In this document: in pieces, positions 19,327-30,400 of the stretch | Numbering within the stretch: the first letter of the stretch is position 1 | Layout: each line of letters starts with the position of its first letter | Source: Gracilaria gracilis | Lineage: Eukaryota > Rhodophyta > Florideophyceae > Gracilariales > Gracilariaceae | NCBI GenBank assembly: GCA_030374805.1 | Contig: JARGSG010000189.1 | Coordinates: forward strand, 1,240,001 to 1,304,000 | Length of the DNA stretch: 64,000 nucleotides | Direction: 5' to 3' | Position numbers and translations under genes: made by a program | The notes under the pieces: model-generated | What the model was told of the DNA's origin: nothing | The model's database searches: none | What the model saw: only the letters and a program-made list of their open reading frames with translations

Positions 19327-19353
19327 CTGTAAGTTACAGGCTGTAACTTACAG
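19327..19353. promoter_or_regulatory. Double palindrome upstream of MESD-like gene
   Basis: Two 13-mers, CTGTAAGTTACAG and CTGTAACTTACAG, separated by one G, form a perfect inverted repeat; each half is itself nearly palindromic (CTGTAA.TTACAG). It lies 163 bases upstream of the ATG at 19517. A dimeric transcription-factor site is a reasonable guess. Confidence 0.45.
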
Positions 19354-19516
19354 TCACAGTGCAAACACTTGTGCGCCCTGCTGTCCTGCCCTGCCTGACA
19401 CCGCGTGCCGCGTAGATATATCATACTGTAGTAAAGTTATCTCCTGCGGTCGGTCATGAGCATACCCGCACAACACTCGCGCGCTCCACAACATTGTAAT
19501 CCACTCCCGATTGCAA

Positions 19517-20170
19517 ATGATCCGCAACCCTCGCCTTGTCACACTACTTCTACTTGTATGCGCCCTTGCGTGCCTTGATACCAACGTCAATGCGTCGGCG
19601 CCAGACCAGCATCTGCCGCCAGTTCGCACGGAGGTGACATTTCAAGAAGACAAGCAACAAAAAAGCGATGATCCAAACAAAGCCTGGGAAGAGTGGGACG
19701 AAACCGACCAATCTCGTAAGAATCCATTCCCCCGCCGTCAGCGCAAAATCGAGCTGGGCATGGACATCAACACCATCATGGGAATGGCCATGAAACAACC
19801 CAAAGTGGTTACGGCTGTTCTTACTCCGCACTTTGGTTCCGACCACAAAATCGGCCAAATGGTCACGCAAAAGTTTAGAAATCAACTCGCTGCCGCTGGC
19901 ATTGGCTGCCGACTGTGGTTCGTTCCTCACGGCAGACAGGTGGTTGCCAACTGCGATACCATACGCGATGGTCACATGGCCAAGGATTACATGATTTCGC
20001 AGCACGAGATTATGAGAACCGTCATTGATAATGTGCCCTTCACCCCGAAACCTACGCCTGCCGACGACGATGATGACGACGATGATGATGACGACGACGA
20101 TGACGACCACGCCGCCGCCCACCGCCTCACGGCAGCTGCTACCAACATGGAAGAAAAATCAGAACTATAA
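19517..20170 (+). CDS. Secretory-pathway protein, MESD-like ER chaperone candidate
   Basis: 217 aa from the first ATG (19517). The N-terminus is a signal peptide (MIRNPRLVTLLLLVCALACL). A segment at about 75-175 (KQPKVVTAVLTPHFG, TQKFRNQLAAAGIGCRLWFVP, QVVANCDTIRDG, AKDYMISQHEI) has the strand-helix-strand-strand pattern of MESD, an ER chaperone for LDL-receptor-type proteins. The C-terminus ends EEKSEL, a plausible KDEL-type ER-retrieval signal. A run of about 15 Asp precedes it, as in calcium-binding ER chaperones. ER-lumen location is well supported; the MESD assignment is an inference from fold-like pattern and size. Confidence 0.7.
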   Translation: MIRNPRLVTLLLLVCALACLDTNVNASAPDQHLPPVRTEVTFQEDKQQKSDDPNKAWEEWDETDQSRKNPFPRRQRKIELGMDINTIMGMAMKQPKVVTAVLTPHFGSDHKIGQMVTQKFRNQLAAAGIGCRLWFVPHGRQVVANCDTIRDGHMAKDYMISQHEIMRTVIDNVPFTPKPTPADDDDDDDDDDDDDDDHAAAHRLTAAATNMEEKSEL

Positions 20171-20286
20171 CTTTGCAACTATGTGTTGATTCTTCATCAA
20201 TGTTGCATGCGTACGTCATCTAAAAAGAGACTGCAGTCGTTGCTGTTGTTATCAGCACCGAAGCCCATGCCCGAGACAACACATTT

Positions 20287-21223
20287 TTATTCACTCAGCC
20301 AATCATCCAACGCAGCACCCGACGCTTCAGCAGGCACTTCATCTGACTTGGCTGTAACGCAATCTGAAATATCCATCACTTCAGCCTTGTTCCACAAAGT
20401 CTCAAGCTTGTAATTTCTCCTTTGAGCTTTTGAAAATATGTTCACCATAAAGTCACCATCTGTTGAGAGAACGTCGTGACAATCAGAACGTTAGTACTTG
20501 TCTCCGGCGAAACTTAGAAGGCGTAAAAACTAATTACTTACAATCAAGTAGAATCCATCCAGATTCTGGCACACCATCCTTTCTTCTTGTTCTCATGTCG
20601 TGCTTTTTGTGAAGGTCGTCTTCGACCAAGTTGGAAATGGCTCTCATTTGAGGTGTATTGTTCGCACTAGCTATGACGATGAAACTAGTGATATATGTCA
20701 ACTTACTCACACGAAAAGCAACAATGTTTTCTCCCTTTCTTTCGTCTATTGCCCGAACAACTGTTCGCACGAATCCTGTGCTCTCGTCTTCCTCAAGAGA
20801 CGGTAAATCATCGGCATCACTTGTAAATATCGAAGTTGGTTCTGTCGAGATTTCGTCGAGAAGTCGCCTGACGTTCTTTCGCTCCCTCTTTTGCTTGGTT
20901 GGACCATTTTCAGAAGGAATTTCAACAATGTCTAACCCTTCATCGCTGTAGTCGTCTCCGTTCCCGTCAAAATCGAATTCGCTGTCTTCAATGTTCACAA
21001 CCAACTCATTTTCAAAGGCTTCCGGTGATTGGGCCTGATTGAACGAACCCGTTTCTCGCACACGATCTTCGAACGAATTGTCCAAGTTCATCATAAAAGT
21101 TCTGCGACGCCATGAAGACAGCGTTCTTGGCCTCGTCGACAGCAGCGAAGACGATCTATGCGCATGAAACAGAGCGAGATGTGGAACGAAGGCTGTGCTC
21201 GAGGGTGTGGTAGAGTTAGACAT
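20287..21223 (-). CDS. Ribosome silencing factor RsfS / iojap family, organelle-targeted, two exons
   Basis: Exon 1 is 21223-20542 and exon 2 is 20459-20287; the intron 20541-20460 (82 bp) has donor GTAAGT, branch TACTAAC and acceptor CAG. The splice restores the family motif exactly: exon 1 ends SGWILLD, exon 2 continues YGDFMVNIF. The product is 284 aa. The C-terminal ~110 residues are the RsfS domain (AIDERKGENIVAFRV, IVIASANNTPQMRAI, then WILLDYGD and YKLETLW). RsfS binds ribosomal protein uL14 and blocks subunit joining. The Ser/Thr/Arg-rich N-terminus (residues 1-45) looks like a plastid or mitochondrial transit peptide, followed by an acidic linker. ATG 21223 is the first in frame. The stop is only 116 bases from the stop of the MESD-like gene (convergent). 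Confidence 0.9.
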
Positions 21224-22478
21224 TGAAGTTGGGAGCAGAATCAACAATGAATATGAGTATTGAGGAGAGCAGATTGACTAGATACACGCCCAGAGCCGTG
21301 GAAGTGTGCTGTTTGTTGTTCCAAGTATCCCTCGACCTCAGCAAAATTGTAGCAGAACTGGAGCTCAACAAGTTCTCGGTGTTGATGAGGTCAGCGCATA
21401 TGATGACCGCTTACCCGAAATTTCGAATATGTCACGAGGAAAGCGAATGGATGACAACGAGGAGCAACTGACTGTTCTCTGTTCTCCAGAGTTATCAAGC
21501 TGGTGCCGAAGAAATGGTCCAGATCTCGTTGAAATGAACCCATCTCTTTATTTTTCGACTTGAAATTACAGATTTGTAATATAAACCTTATGTGTACCGT
21601 TGTACATTGTCATGATGGCAAATGGGTCCCATTTGAGGTGCGTTCAAAAAAAGATTCCGTTTGTTGCTTGTTGAACAACCGTGCTTGTGTTGAAGATGAA
21701 ATGTTCTCTGTTGGAGCCGACTTACCCCCCCTGAAGCACCAGCGAGGGTTGCTGTGGCACTGCAGCCTTGGAGAAAGCTTCCCAGATTATCCTGCTTCGA
21801 CTGAATCCTCTTGCGGCCTGCTCGATTCACGGGCTTGTTTGATGGGTCTCCTTTCAAGATTGAAGAACACCGTGTTGCTATGAAGACATGAAGCATCAGC
21901 AGACTTGGTAGCTGCCCCCGGCTTCCGTTTCTTCCCACACCTTACATTCAGTTATCCAGAAACACTGTGAGAAAGAATAAGAAGTTCAGGCGAACCACAC
22001 TGGCTTCAATATATTTGCAGTATGGCATAGTCGAGCCCCCGAAGAGACTCATATGTTATGTCTTCCCTGAACGAAAACCACATTCTCAATGCTTTTCCAC
22101 GCCTTTAGCAACCTCCTGGTCCAAAACGCTCCGCGAGCATGGTTCGGACTCTCACCGTCCTAGATTGCATGACTGAACATACGTTGGAATTGAACAAGCA
22201 CTCAACTTCTTGGAGTTTGTTCCATACACCGAATATGCTGGGACATATCTAAATACGACACTCTCGAACTAGGAAAGGTTTTAGATTGCAATGCTCCACG
22301 GGTTTCACATAAATTTATGCTTGGTGTAAATCTCTTTGATGTTTTTGGTGGGCGTTTCTGCAAAACCCTACGACTCAAGTCTTACCACAAATCAAAAGTG
22401 TGCTAGGCAACAGGTTGTCTCAGCGGGCCTGTACATATCTATTACCTTCGTGCGATGAACGGCGGAGAAAAGCTTGGC
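21224..22478. other. Intergenic, 1.25 kb
   Basis: Upstream of RsfS and 3' of the Sel1-like gene. Plus-strand ORFs at 21306-21563 and 21560-21883 have no recognisable relatives; the first has an acidic, protein-like stretch (GVDEVSAYDDRLPEI) and might be a small exon, but nothing supports it further. AT-richer than average. Confidence 0.45.
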
Positions 22479-25217
22479 TTAAGAGAGTCCCCTCTTTATG
22501 CTTGGTGATTGGGACTTCTTACCCGCTTCAACTCTGGCTTCCTTCGCCAATGTATAGGGAACGGTTTCCCAGGCCATCAACTTTCCGTATTTCTCGAGGT
22601 TCTTTCCTCCTGCCTTTAGATCTTGGCAAAACATATCTTGCTTGTCTTTGCCTATATTCAGTTCCATGACAGTCACTTCCATTTTCTCCTCATCGGCCTG
22701 AATCACAGTGACGGGCGATCCTTCCGCGGAACTTCGAAAGATCTGCTGGTACATTTCAACCGCTCTATCTAGATCTGGTTCACCTGCATTAGAAGCAACT
22801 GTCGTAAGAGCAGCAAGATTTGCGCCCGCTTTACGATTGGTAGCAGCCGCAGCGGTGCGAAGGAAATGGCATACTCGGACATCTTCGTACTCAGCGTCGC
22901 CCGGAATGCAGTGAAGTGCCTTCAACACAGCGATATTGTTTGCAGCGTGGGCCTTGAATCGGGTGTTTACCTTGTTCGAAAGCAAAACCCGTTTGTAGCA
23001 CCCCATTGCAGAATTGCAGTCCGTTTCCAGCCCATTTGTCCCAACAGCTTGAAGGTAACCTAGATACAGGGCGATCGCGGGCACATGCCTGGCAGCGACT
23101 TCAAGGCTTTCACGTGCCTTCTTCACAAGCTCTTGAGAGAAGTTCACTCGTTTGTTGTTAACTTTTTGTGCGTCCGATGCCGAACGGTAAAGTTCTGGAT
23201 TGCACAGGAGGTGAATTAGACTGCGCGCGGCGCCAACATCCCCGGCTGTCAAAGCTCGGCAGAGGTAATTGATCGCTGCCTCATTGTCACGCTCCACGCC
23301 GCAAGCGTTTCTATGTGTCTCCCATTGTTCTTCTCCAATGAAATTTCCGAACGCGGTAGCTGCTTCAAAATTTCCCCGCTCAACGGCTACCTTCAAGAGA
23401 AGGACGCCATCCGGAGAGAATGATCCTATGTCCTTGTCGTTACAACATGCATCCCACACTGGTTCAAGCCTCATCATGATTTCGGCTGCCGCACGATGAT
23501 CACCACGGCACCGATCTATTGCAGCATCACAAACTAGTACTCTTCGGTGCGTGTAGATGTCAAGGCCACATCCACCACCCTGGAGAAATTGTTCTCTAGT
23601 GTTCTTGCCGATACGGACCGCCGCGTCCACAATTCTTGCCGCCAGAATCGGATCCCATTCAGCAATTATCGCCGCAAACATCAACGGATCGCTTTCCGAC
23701 ACGGTTTCCGCTTCCGCAAGCTCGTCCGGCATTTTGCAACCAAGCATTATGGCAGGCCCTAGGGCAGCTTTAATTGCTGCTGTTTGGTAATCTTTGCAGC
23801 TCTGGAGCGCTTCTCGTGAAGGATGTGTGTGTGGGTCATGGAGCTCAGGAGCTCGAAGGCAAGAGATTATGAGGAGCTCAGCCTTTTCATCGTCGAGGTG
23901 TGTGCGAACTTCAGCAATCCTCCGGCTTAGCTCGTCAAAGAGAAGCACCCCTGGGTGGATATCCTCAATAGAAGGGAGCATACGACCATGGAATTTCTTA
24001 TGCAGATATTCACAAAACATGATAAGATGAACATGCAGTTCTACAAGAAGTCGGAATGTGAATCTCCCCCTTATTCTTGCAGATTGCGTTACGACGATGC
24101 CAGGGGTGGCGTCCACTAACTTGCAATGGTCAGCATCCAAGCTGTCGTTCATCTCAATGAGAGGTTCTAGTATCCTTTCAATGACACGACGTGATATCTC
24201 TTCCAGCAGTTTATTCTCCTCACCACGCCAATCATTTGTAGCCTCCTCGTATACCTCGGCCAAACGCCTCCATCGCGGTGAGATGGAATCATCGAAGAGG
24301 GTTATCAACCATTCGTCCATGATCCCGGCGCCAGCGAGATGATCTCTTGACAAGCCACGTACCCCTGTCCCAAAGCCAAATTTCGGGCATGGTAAGCCAT
24401 TACAAAATGCAAGAGCAGCTTCTCGAGCGCTTATGAGCATTGCATCTTTCATATGAGGAACCTGTTCGTACCATGGCAACCAACGATGCTGCCACATATA
24501 GGATTCCATACGTTGCGTGAGAGCGCCTGTTTGCTTTGCGCTGGGCTTTGCTTCAAGGAAGTTGAGTTCGTCTTCAACCTGTCTACTGACCTCGGCAAAA
24601 GACTCTTTTGGAACTTGGGATAGGCGACAATCCTTGTACGCCGAAAACACGAAAGCAAGATCTAAGTACCTTATGAGCGTAAGGGATGCCGCCTCATGTC
24701 TTCTTTGTCTAGTGATAACAGCCCTAACACGGCGCATTATTTCTCGTTCAACGGCAGGTTTTTGCTTTGCTATGGTGATCCTCTGGGCCTCACCACGTCG
24801 ATAGCCAAGATTGATAATGGCCGACACAAGATCGTTCTTAGCGCGATAGAGTGCGGCCGTGCCACAAACTTGTCCGGACTTGCGACAGACATCAACAAGC
24901 TGACGCCACGGTGGCTGGCCCTTATGTGTCGAAGTCCAGAGGGATTGATCCCGCAAGGTGTCTAGCCATATTGCCCAGCTGTAGAACGAACCGGTCCACT
25001 TCAGCGGGGGAGTGGTGTTTACGAAGGCGGCGGCGGCATTTTGAAGCCAAGACGGGAACGCTTCATGTTTAACGTCAGGTCGACGACCACAACGTGCTCG
25101 TTTCGGGGTATCAGAGACTTGGGGGCTCGGTCTCTTTCTCGTCATCGAAGGGGATTGATGTGCATCCTGAGCAGGCGTAGAATGAGAACTGGGTGGCGCA
25201 TTTTCTACCATTAGCAT
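22479..25217 (-). CDS. Large helical-repeat protein with Sel1-like C-terminal repeats
   Basis: 912 aa from the first ATG (25217; a second ATG lies two codons later). An N-terminal Pro/Ser and basic segment (TRKRPSPQVSDTPKRARCGRR, nuclear-localisation-like) is followed by a long helical middle region I do not recognise. In the last ~300 residues helical pairs of Sel1/TPR type appear: EAAINYLCRALTAGDVGAAR, AIALYLGYLQAVGTNGLETD, LDRAVEMYQQIF. Sel1 repeats mediate protein-protein contacts. The frame stays open upstream to about 25394 without ATG, so a 5' exon is possible. It is divergent from MSH4 across a ~600-bp shared promoter region. Confidence 0.7.
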   Translation of the reverse strand: MLMVENAPPSSHSTPAQDAHQSPSMTRKRPSPQVSDTPKRARCGRRPDVKHEAFPSWLQNAAAAFVNTTPPLKWTGSFYSWAIWLDTLRDQSLWTSTHKGQPPWRQLVDVCRKSGQVCGTAALYRAKNDLVSAIINLGYRRGEAQRITIAKQKPAVEREIMRRVRAVITRQRRHEAASLTLIRYLDLAFVFSAYKDCRLSQVPKESFAEVSRQVEDELNFLEAKPSAKQTGALTQRMESYMWQHRWLPWYEQVPHMKDAMLISAREAALAFCNGLPCPKFGFGTGVRGLSRDHLAGAGIMDEWLITLFDDSISPRWRRLAEVYEEATNDWRGEENKLLEEISRRVIERILEPLIEMNDSLDADHCKLVDATPGIVVTQSARIRGRFTFRLLVELHVHLIMFCEYLHKKFHGRMLPSIEDIHPGVLLFDELSRRIAEVRTHLDDEKAELLIISCLRAPELHDPHTHPSREALQSCKDYQTAAIKAALGPAIMLGCKMPDELAEAETVSESDPLMFAAIIAEWDPILAARIVDAAVRIGKNTREQFLQGGGCGLDIYTHRRVLVCDAAIDRCRGDHRAAAEIMMRLEPVWDACCNDKDIGSFSPDGVLLLKVAVERGNFEAATAFGNFIGEEQWETHRNACGVERDNEAAINYLCRALTAGDVGAARSLIHLLCNPELYRSASDAQKVNNKRVNFSQELVKKARESLEVAARHVPAIALYLGYLQAVGTNGLETDCNSAMGCYKRVLLSNKVNTRFKAHAANNIAVLKALHCIPGDAEYEDVRVCHFLRTAAAATNRKAGANLAALTTVASNAGEPDLDRAVEMYQQIFRSSAEGSPVTVIQADEEKMEVTVMELNIGKDKQDMFCQDLKAGGKNLEKYGKLMAWETVPYTLAKEARVEAGKKSQSPSIKRGLS

Positions 25218-25812
25218 GCTCGCCAAATTTGCCGTTGCTTGAAGCAAGAGAAGTACAGCTAGGAAGAAGGGATGGTGGACGTCAGCCGTGGAGAATGAAC
25301 ACGGGTGGAGGACTTGCGCGTCGTACTGCTCGGCCGCATGTTGCAGCTCTCGCAGGCGCGGCGCGGCGCGCTTCAGGTAGCAAGCAGTGGCCAATCAGCG
25401 GCGGCGAAAAGTTGTGCATTGCAGGAAAGGCGTCTATTCGCAGGCGTTGCCCCCGGTGATACAGCCAATCAAACCGCGTTGAGAGCTATGGCTCAAAGCT
25501 TGGCCCATTTGAGGCGGTGCGGCCAGTGCTCACTCCAGCAATGCATTTTGCGCATTGCAGCTCCCCTTTCCTTCCTCTTCGCATCGGAGGAGCTATCTAA
25601 CTTCTGCCGAATCTTAATCGAAAGCTTCCCTTTCTTACTTTCCATCCGGGCTTTCGTTTCACCAGCCATCGATCAGACAAAGTCTTGCATGCCGCCCACA
25701 ATGGGACCGGTATCCTTAGCGCTACGGCTCGGCCTCCTCGAAACCCCCAACTTTCGTCTTCGTTCCCCATATCCCCATCCTTCTGGAGTTGCGCTCACCC
25801 CCTGGTTAGAAC
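25218..25812. other. Divergent promoter region (Sel1-like gene / MSH4)
   Basis: Short overlapping ORFs only; GC-rich core near 25.3-25.45 kb with CCAAT-type words (CCAATCA). No gene seen. Confidence 0.45.
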
Positions 25813-28800
25813 ATGGGCTCACCACAGTCTTCAGCAGGTCCCGCACCTCCTTCTTTATCTCTTGATTTCGAGCGCTTCTTGTCCTCTCGTTCTCGAGCGG
25901 CATCAGCCTCTCCTGTCGTCCGAGGGTCCACTGCGCGCACTGCTCCGTTGCGCATTGGCACAGCGCGCACTGACTTCGCCCACATCGGTACTGGTCGTAA
26001 TCCCTTCGCCTGTGTAAGGGGTACGGGCAGAACAAGTTCAGCCCGCACAGGTACCGCCCGCACTGGCACGGCCCGCACCCGTACACAAACTGCGCGATAT
26101 GAAGATGCATATATTGTGGCTATCATAGACAACACCGTACGCGAGGTCGGTCTCTGTGCATATGATGTCAATGGGTTTGTTGTAGAGCTCCGCCAGTTCA
26201 CGGATTCGAACATGTACACAACGCTTAACAAGGTGTTGTGTATTTTGTCTCCTGTGGAAATTTTACTGTCCACTTCCAGTATGGGTGGTTTGTTGGTTCA
26301 AGCCATACAGAATTCTCCGCAGATTTCGCATGTCAAGATCACCTATATTGGAAGAGCCTTCTTCAACGAGACTTATGGAGAATTGGCGGCCGAAAAGCTT
26401 TCCAGTGAAAAATGTCCGCACCTGTCTCGCCTGGGTAGCGCTCTGTATCTTTCACTGGCTTGCTGTGGTGCTCTTCTCAAGTACATTGAACATGTCGAAG
26501 ATCGCGTCTTTGCTCCATCTAGCCTTCACATTCATTTCAAACCTAATGATGACACCCTGTTCATTGACGTATCGGCGTTGGAAGGCCTTGAAGTAATAGA
26601 AAATGCTAACCCTGCTGTTTGCATTTCAGAACTCAATGGAAATGCATGCTTGCTGCGAGTGATGGATTTGACCGTCACCCGTGCCGGCAAGCGATTCCTT
26701 CGCCGTGCAGTCCTGGAGCCATGTGCGGATATAAGTACCATTTCTGTTCGACAGGATGTCGTTGAGGAGCTTATAAACTCGGAAGCCGCTTATTTCGCAA
26801 TTATAGCTGCTTTGCGACAATTTCCGGACCTCGAGAGAGCCATGGCTATTCTCATGAATAGGGAAAACGCACGTCTCCGCTCGCTGGGAACTTCGTATGA
26901 GCCTGAACCTAATTTATCCGACGACAGTGAGCAGGAAGCAGATCCAACCCCAGAGCAAGAGTGGCGTACTTCGCTCCAATCAGGGCCGCCTTCTCCAGTA
27001 CTCATCAGAACTGTGTTAAACATCAAGGCAGCTCTAGAAGCAGTTACCGAGTTGCTGAGTATTGTTGAAGATTGTGAATCTTTTCTGCTCCGAGCGATTG
27101 CCGGAAGCATGCGCAATCCAGCTCTGGCGGAATTGCGAGAAGAGATCGATGATGTCATTGACCCTGATATATTTCCCAGTAAAGATCATGAGAGAATGCG
27201 AATGAACGGGGCTCTAGCAGTCAAGCATGGACGAAATGGTACGTTCTGGGGGCATGTGTTCCTAGTTGCTTCATTCTTATTGTTAAAGAGGTTTGTGCGT
27301 GTCTGTTCCATCCTAACCACTCTCAACCACTTTGCAAAGGGTACCTTGACATTCACAGGAAAACCATGGGGGAGAATATCGAAGACATGGAACACTTGGC
27401 AGATGAAGTCCGCAAGAAGCACGGACTCCACAAACTAGAATTGAGGCTGCACTTAAAGACAGGCTACCACTTCGTAATCCCAATCAAGAGTTTGGGAGCG
27501 AGAAGTTTACCAGAAGAGTTCATTCTTATCAATAGTGGGAAAAAGCTTCATCATTTCACATCACCGCAGATGGAGAGGTTGAATGTGCTTTACAAAAGCT
27601 CCATGGAAGAGGTTTGGAGGAGATCTGAACTGGAGATGGGCAATCTTGTTGGCAAAATCTTTCAACCGCAAATTCTTACTTCTATTCATCGCCTTTGCGA
27701 TTGCGTAGCAATGCTTGACTGTCTTTGTTCATTTGTCACGTACTCCACACGTTGCGAGATATACAACGAAAGGCCTAAGATGACAGAAGACGGGGCAATT
27801 GTTCTTAAGGAGGTATATCACCCAATAAGCCTGAGGTTTGCGCCAAGGAAACCAGTCCCCAACGATGTTTTTCTCGATGAAACATCGGCACTCCATATCA
27901 TCTCTGGGCGAAATCAAGCGGGGAAAACATTCTTTATCAAATCTGTGGGTTTGATTGTGATCATGGCGCACACTGGTTGTTGGGTACCTGCCGAGCACGC
28001 ATCAATCCGTGTTTTGAAGAGGATCGCCACCCGGTTCGAGACTGGATGCGATATCTCTCGCAATCAGTCGAGCTTCTCCAAAGAAATGCAAGACGTGGCA
28101 GCAATCTTTGATTCCGTTTACGTCTCTCATCGAGACGTCGAGAAGGCTCTACAAGCTCAGATCCTCAAGTCACGCTCGTCCGGTGCGAATGCAAGAGAGA
28201 GTCGATCGTTTCCGAATACGTTGATCCTAATTGATGAGTTGGGTAGGTACACGTCAACAATTGATGGGTTTTCCATAGCCTACGCGGTGCTAGAGGAATT
28301 GGCCGCAATCCCGAACACCCTAACAATTTGTACAACGCACTTCCTTGGGCTAGGGGCACTTGCTCATGTGAATCCCGTTGTCAGAAATTTCCACTTGGCG
28401 ACAGAGCCCTCCGGTGAAGATGCGTTGAACGAAGGCAGTAACAGAGATGCAGTCGTTGAAAGCGTGAAGTACACGTACAAGATTTCCACAGGAGTCTTAG
28501 CTGAGACTAGCTACGGTATGGAAGCGGCCAAACTCGCAGGTTTTCCCGACACAGTGATCCAGCGATGTGAAGCGTTGAAGCCCATCATACCCTCAAGACA
28601 AATTAGCACAGTGGATGGTGTTTTGGAAAGCATTCTGACGTTGGATAAGACTCAGAAGAACCTGTTGCGAAAAGCAACTCACACTATTGCAATGGCGAGC
28701 CGCATAAGAGAGATTCGGAGGTCTTCTGAGAATGTCGAAGAAGAGATGAGGTTGCTAGCTGCCTATCGAAGAGAACTGTTGGGGGAAGGAAAGAGGAAGC

Positions 28801-28871
28801 GAGCGATTAAGAATATGAGGAAAGATTCGAAGGATGGACGGAATGACGTGAAAGCCATGGACATATCATGA
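25813..28871 (+). CDS. MSH4: MutS homologue MSH4, two exons (meiotic crossover factor)
   Basis: Exon 1 25813-27238, exon 2 27340-28871; intron of 101 bp with donor GTACGT, branch CCTAAC, acceptor AAG. Splicing joins AVKHGRNG to YLDIHRKTMGENIEDM, a standard MutS core sequence. The product is 985 aa. It lacks the mismatch-binding domain I, as MSH4 does. The connector, lever and clamp domains come first; the ATPase starts near residue 664 with Walker A GRNQAGKT, then VPAEHASI, DELGRYTST (near 773) and TICTTHFLGL. MSH4 acts with MSH5 in stabilising meiotic recombination intermediates. Two ATPase positions differ from the usual form: A for G/S in the P-loop and Y for G in DELGRGTST. An N-terminal Arg/Thr/Gly/Ala repeat (ARTGTARTGTART) is unusual. 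MSH5 is the main alternative, but domain order and PAE motif favour MSH4. Confidence 0.85.
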
Positions 28872-28920
28872 AACAACAGAAAGGAAAATAAGGTGAACCG
28901 GAGCAACCCCTCTTGGTACT

Positions 28921-29009
28921 CTACTTTGAGCGAAAGGAGGTGCGAGTCAGTGTGGAACACCCCCGTTCCCTGGCCAACCATCCTGGAAACATTCGAAGGC
29001 CTCGTGTTC
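28921..29009 (-). pseudogene. Diverged duplicate fragment of the HEHG secreted-protein gene
   Basis: About 89 bases match 29252-29340 (inside the gene below) at roughly 80% in direct orientation. In translation both encode NVSRMVGxGTGVFHTDS followed by LSLK. The homology stops on both sides, so only a piece was copied, or most of a former tandem copy has decayed. It sits between the MSH4 stop and the HEHG gene stop. Confidence 0.7.
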
Positions 29010-30400
29010 TGGGTAAACGCCTCTGTCGCAAGGGAGAGAGAGCAAAGCATTAGAGAATCATTTTCAGTTTACATATCTATTTACAGCGTTTTCAATGTTC
29101 TCCGACCTTCTTCCGCTGAGATCGTCTTTCTCTTTGGAAATGAACCCCAGGTGACCGTGCCACACATCCACCGGTAACAAGATCCCTTTGCGCAACGTGA
29201 GCGGTTTGAATCCGGGCTTGATGAATTGGCGCACCGCATTTCGTCCCCCTGCCTCTTTAAGTGAAAGGAAGTAAGAGTCAGTGTGGAACACCCCCGTTCC
29301 CTCGCCAACCATCCTGGACACATTTGAGAAACTCATGTTCCCGAATTCGCAGTAACTAGGTCCGACTTCCATTGCATTTGGAATCCGGACAAACCGCTTA
29401 GCATTGAACCCTCGAAGCCGCTGCATGCTAGCGTCTGTGGTTGCATTGACGTAGCGCAGGGCGGTCGAAGGGTCCCTCGTGTCGAAACGGAAACCGCGAT
29501 GCAAGCCGTTTCCCAACCTTCTGGAGCACGAGTTCAGGGGACCAGTCCACTGCTCGTATATCCCATCAAGAACCCTCTCCATATTGTGCGTGTTTGGAGG
29601 GGTGTTCAGGAGGAATCCTGTGTCCACCGAGTCGGGGTATTTGGAATCAACGTTTAACACATTAAACCGTTGAGACGCAAACACCCCCTTCCGTTCCAGC
29701 TCCGCCATGATGGGTCTTTGGTTAGCGTTGATAGCCACATCGGTTCCATTTCGCAGCGTAGCGACCGCTGCACCGAAGTCCATCTTCATTTGGAGCTCCA
29801 TTTCCAGATTCCAAGCCGAGTCCAGAACGGCAAAAATGACCGTGTGGAGGCGGGCGTGAAGCCTATGTGCCCGGGAAAGGTGCAAATGCACCACCATCAC
29901 TACGAAGCGCTTCTCCTCCGGCACGGGGAACGCAAACGTCTTGAACCCATTGTGCGATTCTTGCTGACGCCTGTTCCGTGCGTCAGCGTCGGGCGTCTTA
30001 AAAGCCGTATAGTGAAACAGCGGGCGGTACTTGCCCGGATAGACCCCGTGCTCATGGTCGTAGTAGCACCAGAAAATGGGGTCAATCTGCGGGTGCCATG
30101 TGCGCCAAAAGTTGCGCTCCTCGAACTTCTTCGCATCTCCTCAATCTCTCGAGGGGGCAACATGAAGGTCATGAAGCCAAACTGGGCACCTCGCGTTGGG
30201 ACGTACAGGCGTCGTTGCAATTTCCCTGTTTGTCGTTCTGTGGAGGACCTTGGAGGGAAACACTGGGTATCTAAACTCCCTTGGGTTCTCATAGCCGGGT
30301 TGTGCGAAGAGAAGTGTTAACCCTTCTGAGACTGAAAAGTTAAGTGTGTTGAAGTAGACATGACAGATCCATATGATTGGGTTTGAACCGAAACTCTTGG

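Noticed and set aside
20460..20541. Stop shortly after WILLD in the RsfS gene read as a truncation
   Set aside because: GTAAGT, TACTAAC and CAG define an 82-bp intron, and the join restores WILLDYGD.
27239..27438. Two separate MSH genes, or a frameshift, at 27.3 kb
   Set aside because: A 101-bp intron joins the two frames into one MSH4.
29900..30292. Minus ORF of 130 aa (QFGFMTFMLPPREIEEM) as a frameshifted part of the HEHG gene
   Set aside because: The other frame is continuous with both flanks and has the CPVWLHDLHV and TWHPQIDP motifs, with one TGA; this ORF is a shadow.
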